Below, piece after piece: positions 17,461 to 26,212 of a DNA stretch of 64,000 nucleotides. The notes beneath the pieces were generated by a model. The model saw only the letters and a list, made by a program, of their open reading frames with translations. It was not told the DNA's origin and did no database searches. Made by a program: the position numbers and the translations under genes. Position 1 is the stretch's first letter. Each line of letters opens with the position of its first letter. Origin of the DNA: Mycolicibacterium madagascariense (GTDB lineage: Bacteria; Actinomycetota; Actinomycetes; Mycobacteriales; Mycobacteriaceae); contig NZ_AP022610.1 of the NCBI RefSeq assembly GCF_010729665.1, forward strand, positions 806,001 to 870,000. The letters are read 5' to 3'.

Positions 17461-18298
17461 GGGACCGCAGCCGGAACAGCGCCGAGACCGGACCGTGGCC
17501 GTGGCCCAGCGGGTAGGCCTCGCGCAAGCATTCGGTGACCCAGCCCTTGGCGAAGGCCACCGCATCGGGCACCGAATAGCCGTGAGCCAGCGCGCAGGCG
17601 GTCGCCGCTGCCAACGTGTCACCGGCGCCGTGGTCGTGGCTGGTGTCGATGCGCTCGGCGTCGAACTCGTAGAAGTCGGTCCCGTCGTACAGCAGGTCGG
17701 GGCTGTGCGACGAGGACCGCAGGTGGCCGCCCTTGACCAGCGCCCACGTCGGTCCGAGTGCATGCAGCGCCTGCACGGCGTCGCGCTGGGTGACCGCGTC
17801 GACGACGTCGATGCCCGTGATGAGCCGCACCTCGTCGAGGTTGGGGGTGACGAGCGTGGCCAGCGGGAACAGTTCGGTGCGAAGGGTGTCCAGCGCCGAC
17901 GGGTGCAGCAGGGGGTCGCCATGCATCGACGCGCACACGGGGTCCACCACCAGTGGCGCCGCACCGGCGCCGCTCTGCAGCTCCCGCCACGTCTCGGCGA
18001 CGGCTTCGATGATCGCCGAGGAGGCCAGCATGCCCGTCTTGGCGGCCTGGATGCCGATGTCGGTGGCGACGACCCGGATCTGACCGGTGATGACGTCGAG
18101 CGGGATTTCGTGGAAACCCTTGACGCCCAACGAGTTCTGCACGGTCACCGCGGCCACCGACACGCAGCCGTGCACGCCGAGCATGGCGAACGTGCGCAGA
18201 TCGGCCTGGATGCCCGCGCCGCCGCCGGAGTCGGAGCCGGCGATGGTCATCACGCGCAGCGGAGTCTCACCGGGCGCGCTCAGCGGTAGGAACGTCAT
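17450..18298 (-). CDS. thiD: bifunctional HMP kinase / HMP-phosphate kinase ThiD
   Basis: Phosphorylates hydroxymethylpyrimidine twice to give HMP pyrophosphate, the pyrimidine half of thiamine. The 282-residue ribokinase fold shows MTIAGSDSGGGAGIQADLRT at the start, LVVDPVCASMHG, LVTPNLDE, and the anion-hole motif DHGAGDTLAAA with catalytic Asp. A TPP riboswitch precedes it. In M. tuberculosis thiC sits between riboswitch and thiD; here thiC is missing and a nine-codon frame overlaps the thiD ATG (ATGA). The hydrolase gene overlaps its 3' end. Confidence 0.95.
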   Translation of the reverse strand: MTFLPLSAPGETPLRVMTIAGSDSGGGAGIQADLRTFAMLGVHGCVSVAAVTVQNSLGVKGFHEIPLDVITGQIRVVATDIGIQAAKTGMLASSAIIEAVAETWRELQSGAGAAPLVVDPVCASMHGDPLLHPSALDTLRTELFPLATLVTPNLDEVRLITGIDVVDAVTQRDAVQALHALGPTWALVKGGHLRSSSHSPDLLYDGTDFYEFDAERIDTSHDHGAGDTLAAATACALAHGYSVPDAVAFAKGWVTECLREAYPLGHGHGPVSALFRLRSRGV

Positions 18299-18324
18299 GC
18301 GGCCCTCGGGTGGACGGCAGTCAT
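18295..18324 (-). CDS. nine-codon frame between riboswitch and thiD (thiC remnant or leader peptide)
   Basis: ATG at 18324 encodes MTAVHPRAA and stops at a TGA that overlaps the thiD ATG (ATGA). A GGGAGT segment 5-10 nt upstream, also the 3' end of the riboswitch, can serve as ribosome site. So riboswitch-controlled initiation would fall on this frame and reach thiD by coupling. Either the scar of a lost thiC or a selected leader; not distinguishable here. Confidence 0.5.
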   Translation of the reverse strand: MTAVHPRAA

Positions 18325-18327
18325 CTC

Positions 18328-18437
18328 GGCACTCCCTACGCCGGCATTACCCGGTCAGGTTCATACGGTCGACGGCGGGCCGGGTGGTCGAGCCCGGTAG
18401 CCGTCCTCTCAGCGCACTCCGTGTGCGCTCCCGCGCG
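18328..18437 (-). ncRNA. TPP (thi-box) riboswitch
   Basis: Read on the minus strand it has, in order, CGGGAGC, a short hairpin GCAC-ACGGA-GUGC, GCUGAGAGG (the pyrimidine-sensing CUGAGA), a long P3-like arm, then GAACCUGACCGGGU and AAUGCCGGCGUAGGGAGU, the pyrophosphate-sensing half. These are the invariant TPP aptamer blocks. Expression of thiD and the hydrolase should fall when TPP is abundant. The GGGAGU that closes the aptamer overlaps the ribosome site of the following nine-codon frame, so control at translation initiation is likely. Confidence 0.93.
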
Positions 18438-18446
18438 GACGCGACA

Positions 18447-18452
18447 AACCTA
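18447..18452 (-). promoter_or_regulatory. -10 box of the riboswitch-thiD transcript
   Basis: TAGGTT on the minus strand; a start about 7 nt downstream would begin the RNA just before the aptamer. Confidence 0.4.
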
Positions 18453-18582
18453 CCGCAGCCACTGTTCGACCAGAGGAATACGAATTGGTCCGTGATCATT
18501 TGTATAGCTAACATATGTGTTTTGGGCAGAGGCGCCCTGGGAATTGATCGCGATACGCATCGCGGTACGTGTAGCCGCGCAC

Positions 18583-20346
18583 ATGACGACAGAGATCGAG
18601 ATGACGAAGCCAATCACCATGGAGAACGCCGCGCTGAACGACACCGCGAGCCGGCGCGTACGGATGGACCACGACCACCCGCACTACAAGTGGGTGGTGC
18701 TGTCGAACACGACGCTCGGCACGCTGCTGGCCACGATCAACGCCTCGATCGTCCTCATCTCGCTACCCGCGATCTTCCGCGGCATCGGCCTCAACCCCCT
18801 GGCCCCCGGCAACGTGAGCTACCTGCTGTGGATGCTGATGGGCTATCTGGTGGTGACCGCCGTGCTGGTCGTCCCGTTCGGGCGTCTCGGGGACATGCTG
18901 GGCCGGGTCCGCATCTACAACTGGGGCTTCGTGGTGTTCACGCTGGCCGCGGTGGCGCTGTCCTTCGACCCCTTCCACCTGGGCGGCGGTGCGCTCTGGC
19001 TGATCGGCTGGCGGGTCGTGCAGGGCGTCGGCGGCGCGATGCTGATGGCGTCGTCGTCGGCGATCCTCACCGATGCGTTCCCGGCCAACCAGCGTGGCAT
19101 GGCGCTCGGGGTCAACATGGTGTCCGCCGTCGCCGGATCCTTCCTCGGACTGCTGATCGGCGGTGTCCTCTCCGAGTGGCACTGGAGGGCGATCTTCTGG
19201 GTGGGCGTCCCGATCGGCATCGCGGGCACCATCTGGAGCGTCCGCTCGCTGCGCGAACTCGGCACCCGCACCGCAGGCAAGCTCGACCTGCCCGGCATCG
19301 TGACCTTCGGCGTCGGGCTGACGGTGCTGCTCGCGGGCATCACCTACGGCATCCAGCCCTACGGCGGCTCCACCACCGGCTGGTCGAACCCGCTGGTTCT
19401 CGGCGCCATCGCGTTCGGACTGGTGTGCCTGGTGGCGTTCTACTTCGTCGAACGACACGTCGAGTCCCCGATGGTCGACGTGCGACTCTTCAAGTCGGCG
19501 TCGTTTGGCATGGGCAACTTCGCCGGCCTGATGTCCTCGATGGGCCGCGGCGGCCTGCAGTTCATGCTCATCATCTGGCTGCAGGGCATCTGGCTGCCGC
19601 TGCACGGCTACAGCTTCGAGTCGACCCCGCTGTGGGCCGGCATCTACCTGCTGCCGATCACCGTCGGCTTCCTTGTCGCGGGTCCGCTGGCGGGTTCGCT
19701 GTCGGACCGCTACGGCGCCCGGCCGTTCACCGTGGGCGGCATGCTGCTGATGGCGGCCTCCTTCATCGCCCTGGTGCTGATCCCGGTGAACTTCGACTAC
19801 TGGGTCTTCGCCACGTTCGCGTTCCTCAACGGCCTCGGCGGCGGCATCTTCACCGCCCCCAACACCGCGGCGATCATGTCGAGCGTGCCCGCCGCCCAAC
19901 GCGGCGCCGCCTCCGGTGTGCGGGCGACGTTCTTCAACGCGGGCAACTCGCTGTCGATCGGCGTGTTCTTCTCGCTCATGATCGTGGGTCTGGCGCACAC
20001 GCTGCCGTCGGCGATGAGCACGGGCCTGCAGGCCCAGGGCGTGTCCGCCAACGTCGCCCACGACGTCGCCAACCTGCCGCCCGTCGGCAGCTTGTTCGCC
20101 GCCTTCCTCGGCTACAACCCGATGGCCGAACTGCTGGGGCCCTCGGGCGCGCTGCAGGCCCCCGGCGTGAACGCCGACCTGCTGACCGGCAAGACGTTCT
20201 TCCCGCAGCTGATCACCGAGCCGTTCCACAGCGGCCTGACGGTCGTCTTCATCGCCGCCGCGGTGATGATGCTGCTCGGAGCGATCGCCTCGCTCTTCAG
20301 CGCCGGCAAGTACGGCACCGCGCCGGACGCCGACAACGCGGCGTAG
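18583..20346 (+). CDS. MFS drug exporter, DHA2 family (14 helices)
   Basis: Proton-driven efflux pump of 587 residues. Membrane segments begin at YKWVVLSNTTLGTLLATINASIV; motif A is VPFGRLGDMLGRVR between helices 2 and 3, and motif C-like AVAGSFLGLLIGG occurs in helix 5. A long extracellular loop near the C-terminus (LPSAMSTG to PFHSGL) separates the last helices. Length and hydropathy fit 14-helix DHA2 pumps. The start is uncertain: 18583, 18601 and 18619 are all possible, none with a good ribosome site. It is divergent from the thiD riboswitch. Confidence 0.88.
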   Translation: MTTEIEMTKPITMENAALNDTASRRVRMDHDHPHYKWVVLSNTTLGTLLATINASIVLISLPAIFRGIGLNPLAPGNVSYLLWMLMGYLVVTAVLVVPFGRLGDMLGRVRIYNWGFVVFTLAAVALSFDPFHLGGGALWLIGWRVVQGVGGAMLMASSSAILTDAFPANQRGMALGVNMVSAVAGSFLGLLIGGVLSEWHWRAIFWVGVPIGIAGTIWSVRSLRELGTRTAGKLDLPGIVTFGVGLTVLLAGITYGIQPYGGSTTGWSNPLVLGAIAFGLVCLVAFYFVERHVESPMVDVRLFKSASFGMGNFAGLMSSMGRGGLQFMLIIWLQGIWLPLHGYSFESTPLWAGIYLLPITVGFLVAGPLAGSLSDRYGARPFTVGGMLLMAASFIALVLIPVNFDYWVFATFAFLNGLGGGIFTAPNTAAIMSSVPAAQRGAASGVRATFFNAGNSLSIGVFFSLMIVGLAHTLPSAMSTGLQAQGVSANVAHDVANLPPVGSLFAAFLGYNPMAELLGPSGALQAPGVNADLLTGKTFFPQLITEPFHSGLTVVFIAAAVMMLLGAIASLFSAGKYGTAPDADNAA

Positions 20347-20369
20347 GCATGGGGTCCGTCCGGCGTCTC

Positions 20370-20375
20370 TACGCT
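20370..20375 (+). promoter_or_regulatory. -10 box for the class I methyltransferase
   Basis: TACGCT exactly 7 nt before the ATG at 20383: leaderless arrangement. Confidence 0.55.
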
Positions 20376-20382
20376 GGATGAC

Positions 20383-21018
20383 ATGACGGCCCCCCGCAGA
20401 CGGCTCAACGACTCGGTGACGCGGTTCTGGAGCTTCGCCGCGCCCGCCTACGACCAGCAGTGTCTGCAGCGGCTGGTCTACCAGCCGGCGCAGGACGAGG
20501 TGATCTCCGCCCTGCGCAAGCACGGATCGCGGCGGATTGCCGACATCGCTTGCGGGACGGGCATTCTCGCGTCACGGATCGCGCGGGAACTGCGTCCCGA
20601 CGAGACGTACGGTGTCGACATGTCCGACGGCATGCTGGCGCAGGCCAGGAAGCGGTCCTCGGACGTGTTCTGGAAGAAGGCGCCCGCCGAACAGCTGCCG
20701 TTCGACGACGGCTTCCTCGACGCGGTCGTCACCACCTCGGCGTTCCACTTCTTCGACCAGCCCGCCGCGCTGCGGGAGTTCCGCCGCGTGCTGGCTCCCG
20801 GCGGCGTGGTGGCGGTCGCGACGATCAGCCCGCGTCAGCTGCTACCGGTGCAGCTGTTCGCGGCGGGCGCGTGGGCACCGGCCCACAATCCGTCGCCGGC
20901 CGCCGTGCGCGCCCTGTTCACGGGCGCCGGTCTGGTCGTCGAGGATCAGCACCGCGTACGCAGGCCGTGGTGGACGCAGGCCGTGTCGGATCTGATCACC
21001 ATCGGCGTCAAGCGTTAA
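20383..21018 (+). CDS. class I SAM-dependent methyltransferase
   Basis: A 211-residue methyltransferase of the UbiE/type-11 group. Motif I is IADIACGTGILASRIA, the acidic post-motif TYGVDMSDGML, and motif II FDDGFLDAVVTTSAFHFF, followed by LREFRRVLAPGGVVAVAT. The substrate is unknown. It stands alone, convergent with xthA, and is predicted leaderless. In M. tuberculosis this position near xthA holds other genes, so it belongs to the accessory content. Confidence 0.87.
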   Translation: MTAPRRRLNDSVTRFWSFAAPAYDQQCLQRLVYQPAQDEVISALRKHGSRRIADIACGTGILASRIARELRPDETYGVDMSDGMLAQARKRSSDVFWKKAPAEQLPFDDGFLDAVVTTSAFHFFDQPAALREFRRVLAPGGVVAVATISPRQLLPVQLFAAGAWAPAHNPSPAAVRALFTGAGLVVEDQHRVRRPWWTQAVSDLITIGVKR

Positions 21019-21035
21019 CGGTCAGGTCTCAGCGG

Positions 21036-21836
21036 TCAGAGGTCGACGAACACCGGCGCGTGGTCGCTGGGCGCGGGGGTGCCCTTCTTGCCCGGTTTGC
21101 GTTCGTCGCGGGCGATCTCGCCGTGGGTGACGCGGGCCTCCAGCGCGGGGGAGCCGAGGATGAAGTCGATGCGCATACCCTGGCGCTTGGGGAACCGCAG
21201 CTGCGTGTAGTCCCAGTAGGTGTAGACGCCGGGGCCGGGGGTGAAGGGCCGCACCACGTCGGCGAAGCGTTCCTCGATGGCCCGAAACGCCGCGCGCTCC
21301 GGTGCGGTCACGTGAGTGCTGTGCGTGAAGACGGCCATGTCCCAGACGTCGTCGTCGGTGGGGGCGATGTTCCAGTCACCGACCAGTGCGATGGGGGCGG
21401 CGGGGTCGGTGTCGCGCCAGCCGGTCGCGGTATTGCGAAGTGCCGCAAGCCATTCCAGCTTGTACGCATAGTGTGGATCCTGAACGGTGCGGCCGTTGGG
21501 GACGTAAAGGCTCCAGACCCGCACGCCGCCACACGTCGCCCCGATGGCCCTGGCCTCGTCGACGTCGTTGAACGCGGGCTGGCCGTCGAAGCCCAGCTGC
21601 ACGTCGTCGAGACCGACCCGCGACGCGATCGCGACGCCGTTCCACTGGTTGTGCCCCACGTGGGCGACCTCGTAGCCGAGCGCGGCGAACGGCATCGTGG
21701 GGAACTGCTCGTCGGTGCACTTGGTCTCCTGCATCGCCAGCACGTCGACGTCGGCGCGTTCGAGCCAACCGGTCACGCGGTCGATACGGGAGCGGATCGA
21801 GTTGACGTTCCAGGTGGCCAGTCGCACGCGGCTCAC
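21036..21836 (-). CDS. xthA: exodeoxyribonuclease III / AP endonuclease
   Basis: Base-excision-repair nuclease that cuts abasic sites and trims 3' ends, 266 residues. Family residues are visible: ATWNVNSIRSR, AMQETKCTDEQFP (metal Glu), VPNGR with YAYKLEWL, GDWNIAPTDDDVWD (Asp/Asn), RIDFILGS, and the C-terminal PSDHAPVFVDL with the catalytic Asp-His. The GTG start overlaps the stop of the GNAT gene (GTGA), giving a def-GNAT-xthA order as in M. tuberculosis Rv0429c-Rv0427c. Confidence 0.95.
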   Translation of the reverse strand: MSRVRLATWNVNSIRSRIDRVTGWLERADVDVLAMQETKCTDEQFPTMPFAALGYEVAHVGHNQWNGVAIASRVGLDDVQLGFDGQPAFNDVDEARAIGATCGGVRVWSLYVPNGRTVQDPHYAYKLEWLAALRNTATGWRDTDPAAPIALVGDWNIAPTDDDVWDMAVFTHSTHVTAPERAAFRAIEERFADVVRPFTPGPGVYTYWDYTQLRFPKRQGMRIDFILGSPALEARVTHGEIARDERKPGKKGTPAPSDHAPVFVDL

Positions 21837-22720
21837 CCTAGCGACACGTACCGGCAGCGGTGGTGCTCGGTGAAGCCCATCGACCGGTACAGCGCGATCG
21901 CGGCGGCGTTGTCGGCGAGCACCTGGACGTAGGCGCGGTCGGCCCCGCGGCCCGCCGCCCAGCCGAGCAGTGCCTCGCACACCCCGCGGGCGAGACCGCG
22001 GCGACGGGCGTGCTCGGCGACGTGGACCGACGACAGGCCCACCCAGCGGGTGCCGTTGGGCGCCACGGTGATCGCCGCCCGCGCGACCGCGGCGTCGGCG
22101 AGGGTGGCGAAGACCACCTCGCCATCGACGACCGCGGTCAGCACGTCGACCGGGACCCGTCGTGGGTGCAGGCCCAACCACGCGTCGTCCGGCCGGGCGG
22201 TCAGTCGCGCCGCCGGGCCGGGTCCCACTTCGGCCAATTGCTTTGTCATGACCAGGTTTTCGCCGTCGGTGGCCGCACCGGGCGGGATGCGGAACAGCCG
22301 GTCGGGAACGGCGAGCCGGGGTGGGACGCCGCGGGCGGCGAACCACTGCACGATCGGTGCGGTGTCGAGGCTGGGGGAGGGCAGCAGCGGCACCGCCGAA
22401 TTGGCGCGCCGGGTGCAGCCGTGGCCGAAGCGCAGCAACCAACCGTCGTGCCATTCGTGTTCGACGCCGGGCCAGCCCAGCGCAGCGGCATGTTCGAGGT
22501 TGCGGATGTCGGGGTTGCGCACCGGCATCGGGGGTAGCGGCCGCAGCGACACCACGTCGGTGGCCGCGACGGTCACGACGACCCCGTGTTTGTCCCTCAC
22601 CCGCAGCTCGGGGCCGGCGTCGACGAGATGGCCGACCACGTCGCTCAGCGGAGGCACCGACCCGGCGGGCAGCCGGTAGCGCAGGCTGACCCTGGTGCCG
22701 ACGTCGGGCAGCTCAGGCAC
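21833..22720 (-). CDS. GNAT-family N-acetyltransferase (Rv0428c type)
   Basis: A 295-residue protein with an N-terminal SH3-like part (VGTRVSLRYRLPAGSVPPLSDVVGHL) and a C-terminal GNAT domain from about residue 205. Motif A is VHVAEHARRRGLARGVCEALL, with the acetyl-CoA pyrophosphate loop RRRGLA, and motif B is DNAAAIALYRSMGFTEHHR. The start is uncertain: GTG at 22720 is preferred, GTG at 22747 possible. It lies between def and xthA, and its 3' end overlaps the xthA start. The acetyl acceptor is unknown; an N-terminal amine made by Def action is an untested idea. Confidence 0.87.
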   Translation of the reverse strand: MPELPDVGTRVSLRYRLPAGSVPPLSDVVGHLVDAGPELRVRDKHGVVVTVAATDVVSLRPLPPMPVRNPDIRNLEHAAALGWPGVEHEWHDGWLLRFGHGCTRRANSAVPLLPSPSLDTAPIVQWFAARGVPPRLAVPDRLFRIPPGAATDGENLVMTKQLAEVGPGPAARLTARPDDAWLGLHPRRVPVDVLTAVVDGEVVFATLADAAVARAAITVAPNGTRWVGLSSVHVAEHARRRGLARGVCEALLGWAAGRGADRAYVQVLADNAAAIALYRSMGFTEHHRCRYVSLG

Positions 22721-22798
22721 GAGGCGCCCAGCGCACGCTTCGTGCACGTGAAACGCGAGTGCGGCGGTCGACGAGCGTGCGTTCGGCGAGGCCAGCCA

Positions 22799-23392
22799 TC
22801 AGTGCCCGAACGGATCGGGGTCCTCGCCGGGCGTCCACGACAGGCCCGGCGTGCCCCAGCCGTTCGCCTTCACGGCGCGTTTCGCGGCGCGCGCGTGCCG
22901 GCCGATCAGCCCGTCGATGTAGAGGAAGCCGTCGAGGTGTCCGGTTTCGTGCTGGAGCATGCGCGCGAACAGACCCGAGCCCTCCAGGGTGATCGGCGTC
23001 CCGTCGGCGTCCAGCCCGGTGACCCGTGCCCAGCTCGCCCGGCCCCGCGGGAACGATTCGCCGGGCACCGAGAGGCAACCCTCGTCGTCGTTGTCCGGGT
23101 CGGGCATCGTCTCGGGCACCTCCGACGTCTCGAGCACCGGGTTGACGACCGCTCCGCGGCGACGCGTCGTGCGGCCCCGCTCGTCGGCGCAGTCGTAGAC
23201 GAACACGCGCTGGGAGACCCCGATCTGGTTGGCCGCCAACCCGACACCGTTGGCGGCGTCCATGGTGTCGTACAGGTCGGCGATGAGATCGGCCACCTCG
23301 GCGGGTAGCGACCCGTCGTCGCCCACGGGGATGGGACTGGTCGCGGTGTGCAGGACGGGATCTCCCACGATGCGGATCGGAACGACGGCCAT
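22799..23392 (-). CDS. def: peptide deformylase
   Basis: Removes the formyl group from the N-terminal Met of new proteins. The 197-residue protein has motif 1 GVGLAANQ (residues 49-56), motif 2 EGCLS with metal Cys106, and motif 3 QHETGH (residues 147-152) with metal His148 and His152 and catalytic Glu149. TAATCT lies exactly 7 nt before ATG with no ribosome site, so the mRNA is predicted leaderless; this places the start at 23392 and rejects a long upstream extension. Confidence 0.96.
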   Translation of the reverse strand: MAVVPIRIVGDPVLHTATSPIPVGDDGSLPAEVADLIADLYDTMDAANGVGLAANQIGVSQRVFVYDCADERGRTTRRRGAVVNPVLETSEVPETMPDPDNDDEGCLSVPGESFPRGRASWARVTGLDADGTPITLEGSGLFARMLQHETGHLDGFLYIDGLIGRHARAAKRAVKANGWGTPGLSWTPGEDPDPFGH

Positions 23393-23399
23393 ACCGGAG

Positions 23400-23405
23400 A
23401 GATTA
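23400..23405 (-). promoter_or_regulatory. -10 box for leaderless def
   Basis: TAATCT on the minus strand, 7 nt before the ATG at 23392. Confidence 0.6.
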
Positions 23406-23525
23406 GTGGGCAGGCTTTCCTCGCCCGACTCGCGGGAACGGCTCACGGTCGAACCACATCCGTCGTGGTTCAATGTTGCCCGAACCACCAGAGGTCTCGA
23501 ATGCGGGAAAGGGTCCAGAGAGCAC

Positions 23526-23843
23526 ATGGACGGCGCCATTGCGCGGACCGACAAGTCCGGGGACTCCCAGGACGACACCGCCCTCGCCGACGGTCTGACC
23601 CGCCGCGAACACGACCTCCTGGCGTTCGAGCGGCAGTGGTGGAAGTACGCGGGCTCCAAGGAAGATGCCATCAAGGAGCTGTTCTCCATGTCGGCGACGC
23701 GGTACTACCAGGTGCTGAACGCCCTCGTCGAGCGGCCAGAGGCACTCGCGGCCGACCCCATGCTGGTCAAGCGCCTGCGCAGGATGCGCGCCAGCAGGCA
23801 GAAGGCCCGGGCGGCGCGCCGCCTCGGCTTCGACGTCACCTAG
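23526..23843 (+). CDS. DUF3263 protein (Rv0430 type)
   Basis: A 105-residue helical protein. The conserved part [26 protein letters not shown] is followed by [23 protein letters not shown], which resembles a helix-turn-helix, and a strongly basic end [20 protein letters not shown]. The fold and charge suggest nucleic-acid binding, but no function is established to my knowledge. AGAGAG upstream of ATG 23526 serves as ribosome site. It is divergent from def, as Rv0430 is from Rv0429c. Confidence 0.85.
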   Translation: MDGAIARTDKSGDSQDDTALADGLTRREHDLLAFERQWWKYAGSKEDAIKELFSMSATRYYQVLNALVERPEALAADPMLVKRLRRMRASRQKARAARRLGFDVT

Positions 23844-23873
23844 GGGCTTTTCCGCCAAAGGTGCCCGGCTCGA

Positions 23874-23879
23874 TACAGT
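23874..23879 (+). promoter_or_regulatory. -10 box for the LytR_C-domain gene
   Basis: TACAGT 7 nt before ATG 23887. The intervening GAGGGCG could also act as a ribosome site if transcription starts earlier. Confidence 0.45.
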
Positions 23880-23886
23880 GAGGGCG

Positions 23887-24354
23887 ATGAATCAACGAGA
23901 CTCCTCCGGGTTGCCACTGCGCGCCATGGTCATGGTGCTGCTCTTCCTCGGGGTCGTCTTCCTGTTGGTCGGCTTCCAATCCATGAGTTCGAGCAGCAGC
24001 AGCAGCTCCAGTTCGTCGAGTTCCAGCACGACGGCGAGTTCGACCTCCACGCCCACGTCGGCGTCCCCGACGCCCGCGGCCGCCAAGCCGGTGGTGCGGG
24101 TGTACAACCTCTCCGACGTGGCCGGCCTCGCGGAGACGACGGCCAATCGCCTGCGCGACGCGCAGTGGGACGTCGCCGAGACGGGCAACCTCAGCCTCGA
24201 CGGCGTGACGGCGACGACCGTGTACTTCGGGGAGGCGCAGGGGGAGAAGGACGCGGCCGAGCAGATCGGCGCGCTGCTGCAGGCGCCGGTCGAGCCGCGT
24301 ACGCCCGCGGTGGCTCAGCAGCCGCCCGGAGTGATCGTTGCCGTCACCGGTTAG
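23887..24354 (+). CDS. membrane-anchored LytR C-terminal-domain protein (Rv0431 type)
   Basis: A 155-residue protein: one transmembrane helix ([18 protein letters not shown]), a run of about 14 serines, a Thr/Ser/Pro linker, then a LytR_C domain ([28 protein letters not shown]...[20 protein letters not shown]). Its M. tuberculosis counterpart Rv0431 (VirR) was linked to vesicle release and cell-wall integrity. The Ser/Thr linker is likely flexible and perhaps glycosylated. It directly precedes sodC. Confidence 0.86.
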   Translation: MNQRDSSGLPLRAMVMVLLFLGVVFLLVGFQSMSSSSSSSSSSSSSSTTASSTSTPTSASPTPAAAKPVVRVYNLSDVAGLAETTANRLRDAQWDVAETGNLSLDGVTATTVYFGEAQGEKDAAEQIGALLQAPVEPRTPAVAQQPPGVIVAVTG

Positions 24355-24357
24355 GCT
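24352..24357 (+). promoter_or_regulatory. -10 box for leaderless sodC
   Basis: TAGGCT, overlapping the upstream stop codon, 7 nt before ATG 24365. Supports the 24365 start over 24338. Confidence 0.5.
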
Positions 24358-24364
24358 CCTCGAC

Positions 24365-25078
24365 ATGCCGATCTCCACCCCGCTTCGTCTCCTCGCCGCC
24401 GCAGCGCTCCTCGTGCCGATCGCCAGCGCGTGCTCACCGCACGAGCCGGTTGCGTCGCAGCCCGGTACCACCCCGTCGGTGTGGACGGGTTCGCCGCCGC
24501 CGTCGGCCGCCGGGGGCCCCGAGGGACAGGCGGGTCAGGCTCCCGCCGCCGCGCCCGCGGGTGAGAAGCTCACCGCCGACCTGAAGTCCCCCGACGGCAC
24601 GTCGGTGGCCAGCGCCGAATTCGTCTTCTCCGGTGGCTACGCCACGATCACCGTCAAGACCACCGCTCCCGGCCAGCTGACGCCCGGTTTCCACGGTATG
24701 CACATCCACGCGGTGGGCAAGTGCGAGCCGAACTCGGTCGCCCCGACCGGCGGCGCCCCCGGCAACTTCAACTCCGCGGGCGGACACTTCCAGGTGGCCG
24801 GCCACACCGCGCATCCCGCCAGCGGCGACCTCGCCCTGCTGCAGGTTCGCGGCGACGGTTCGGCGATGTCGGTGACCACCACCGACGCCTTCACGGCGGC
24901 CGACCTGCTCGCCGGAGCGAAGACGGCCATCATCATCCACGAGCTGCCCGACAACTACGCCAACATCCCGCCGGAGCGCTACCAGCAGCTCAACGGGACC
25001 CCGGGCCCCGACGAGGCAACCCTCGCCACCGGCGACGCCGGCAAGCGAGTGGCATGCGGTGTCGTCACACCCGAGTGA
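24365..25078 (+). CDS. sodC: superoxide dismutase [Cu-(Zn)] lipoprotein
   Basis: Surface copper superoxide dismutase of 237 residues that disproportionates superoxide. A signal with lipobox-like ASAC (about residue 23) is followed by a Pro/Ala-rich spacer and the SOD domain: [10 protein letters not shown] (two Cu His and the disulfide Cys), [36 protein letters not shown] (Cu His), and VACGVV with the second Cys. The M. tuberculosis enzyme is known to lack bound zinc; this one shares its general layout. The next gene overlaps its 3' end by 20 nt. Confidence 0.93.
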   Translation: MPISTPLRLLAAAALLVPIASACSPHEPVASQPGTTPSVWTGSPPPSAAGGPEGQAGQAPAAAPAGEKLTADLKSPDGTSVASAEFVFSGGYATITVKTTAPGQLTPGFHGMHIHAVGKCEPNSVAPTGGAPGNFNSAGGHFQVAGHTAHPASGDLALLQVRGDGSAMSVTTTDAFTAADLLAGAKTAIIIHELPDNYANIPPERYQQLNGTPGPDEATLATGDAGKRVACGVVTPE

Positions 25079-26210
25079 GCTGGCGGCCGGTTCGCGACCC
25101 CTGCGGATCGACTTCAAGGGCTCGGCACGTCAGACCATAGGGGTCGAGTGGGAGTTTGCGCTCGTCGACGCCGTGACCCGTGAGCTGAGCAACGAAGCCG
25201 GGGCGGTCATCGCCGAGATCGGTGAAAGTCCGCGCGTGCACAAGGAATTGCTGCGCAACACCGTCGAGGTCGTCACCGGCATCTGTGAGAACTCCCGTGC
25301 GGCGATGGACGATCTGCGGGCCACGCTCGCGCCTGCGCGCCGCATCGTCCGCGCCCGCGGCATGGAGCTGTTCTGCGCGGGCACGCACCCGTTCGCGAAG
25401 TGGTCGGCCGAGCAGTTGACCGACGCGCCGCGCTACGCCGAGCTGATCAAGCGGACGCAGTGGTGGGGTCGGCAGATGCTGATCTGGGGCGTGCACGTCC
25501 ACGTGGGAGTGTCCTCGGCGCACAAGGTCATGCCCATCATCACCTCGCTGCTCAACCAGTATCCGCACCTGTTGGCGCTGTCGGCGTCGTCGCCGTTTTG
25601 GGATGGCGGCGACACCGGTTATGCGAGCAACCGCGCCATGATGTTCCAACAGCTTCCGACCGCGGGCCTGCCCTTCCACTTTCAGGAATGGTCGCAGTTC
25701 GAGCAGTTCGTCCACGATCAGAAGAAGACCGGCATCATCGACCACATGAATGAAATCCGTTGGGACATCAGGCCGTCCCCACATCTCGGCACCATCGAGG
25801 TGCGGATCTTCGACGGGGTGTCCAACATTGCGGAGCTCGGCGCGCTGGTCGCGCTGACCCACTGCCTCATCGTGGACCTGGACCGCCGGCTCGACGCGGG
25901 GGAGCACCTGCCGACGATGCCGCCGTGGCACGTGCAGGAGAACAAGTGGCGCGCAGCGCGTTACGGGCTCGACGCGGTGATCATCCTCGACGAGGACAGC
26001 AACGAACGCCTCGTCACCGAGGATCTCGACGAGCTGCTGAACCGACTCGAGCCCGTCGCGGCGTCACTGGGTTGCGCCGACGAACTGGCCCAGGTCGCCG
26101 ACATCTACGCCAGGGGTGCCTCTTATCAACGGCAGCGTCGAGTCGCCGAGGACACCGACGGTGACCTGGTGGCCGTGGTCGATTCGCTGATCGCCGAGTT
26201 GGAGCTGTAG
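25059..26210 (+). CDS. YbdK-type carboxylate-amine ligase (glutamate-cysteine ligase family, Rv0433 type)
   Basis: ATP-dependent ligase of 383 residues in the GCS2 family. Visible blocks are [17 protein letters not shown] (metal Glu), [38 protein letters not shown] (substrate loop), and [20 protein letters not shown] (metal-binding Glu). YbdK proteins have weak glutamate-cysteine ligase activity; since mycobacteria use mycothiol and EgtA makes the ergothioneine precursor, the true substrate is uncertain. The GTG start lies inside sodC, so it is coupled to sodC. Confidence 0.88.
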   Translation: MSSHPSELAAGSRPLRIDFKGSARQTIGVEWEFALVDAVTRELSNEAGAVIAEIGESPRVHKELLRNTVEVVTGICENSRAAMDDLRATLAPARRIVRARGMELFCAGTHPFAKWSAEQLTDAPRYAELIKRTQWWGRQMLIWGVHVHVGVSSAHKVMPIITSLLNQYPHLLALSASSPFWDGGDTGYASNRAMMFQQLPTAGLPFHFQEWSQFEQFVHDQKKTGIIDHMNEIRWDIRPSPHLGTIEVRIFDGVSNIAELGALVALTHCLIVDLDRRLDAGEHLPTMPPWHVQENKWRAARYGLDAVIILDEDSNERLVTEDLDELLNRLEPVAASLGCADELAQVADIYARGASYQRQRRVAEDTDGDLVAVVDSLIAELEL

Positions 26211-26212
26211 CC

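Noticed and set aside
18479..18530. A+T-rich patch with CATATG and TAGCTA as a possible TetR operator for the MFS gene
   Set aside because: The dyads are out of register and arms pair poorly; left as a probable promoter zone only.
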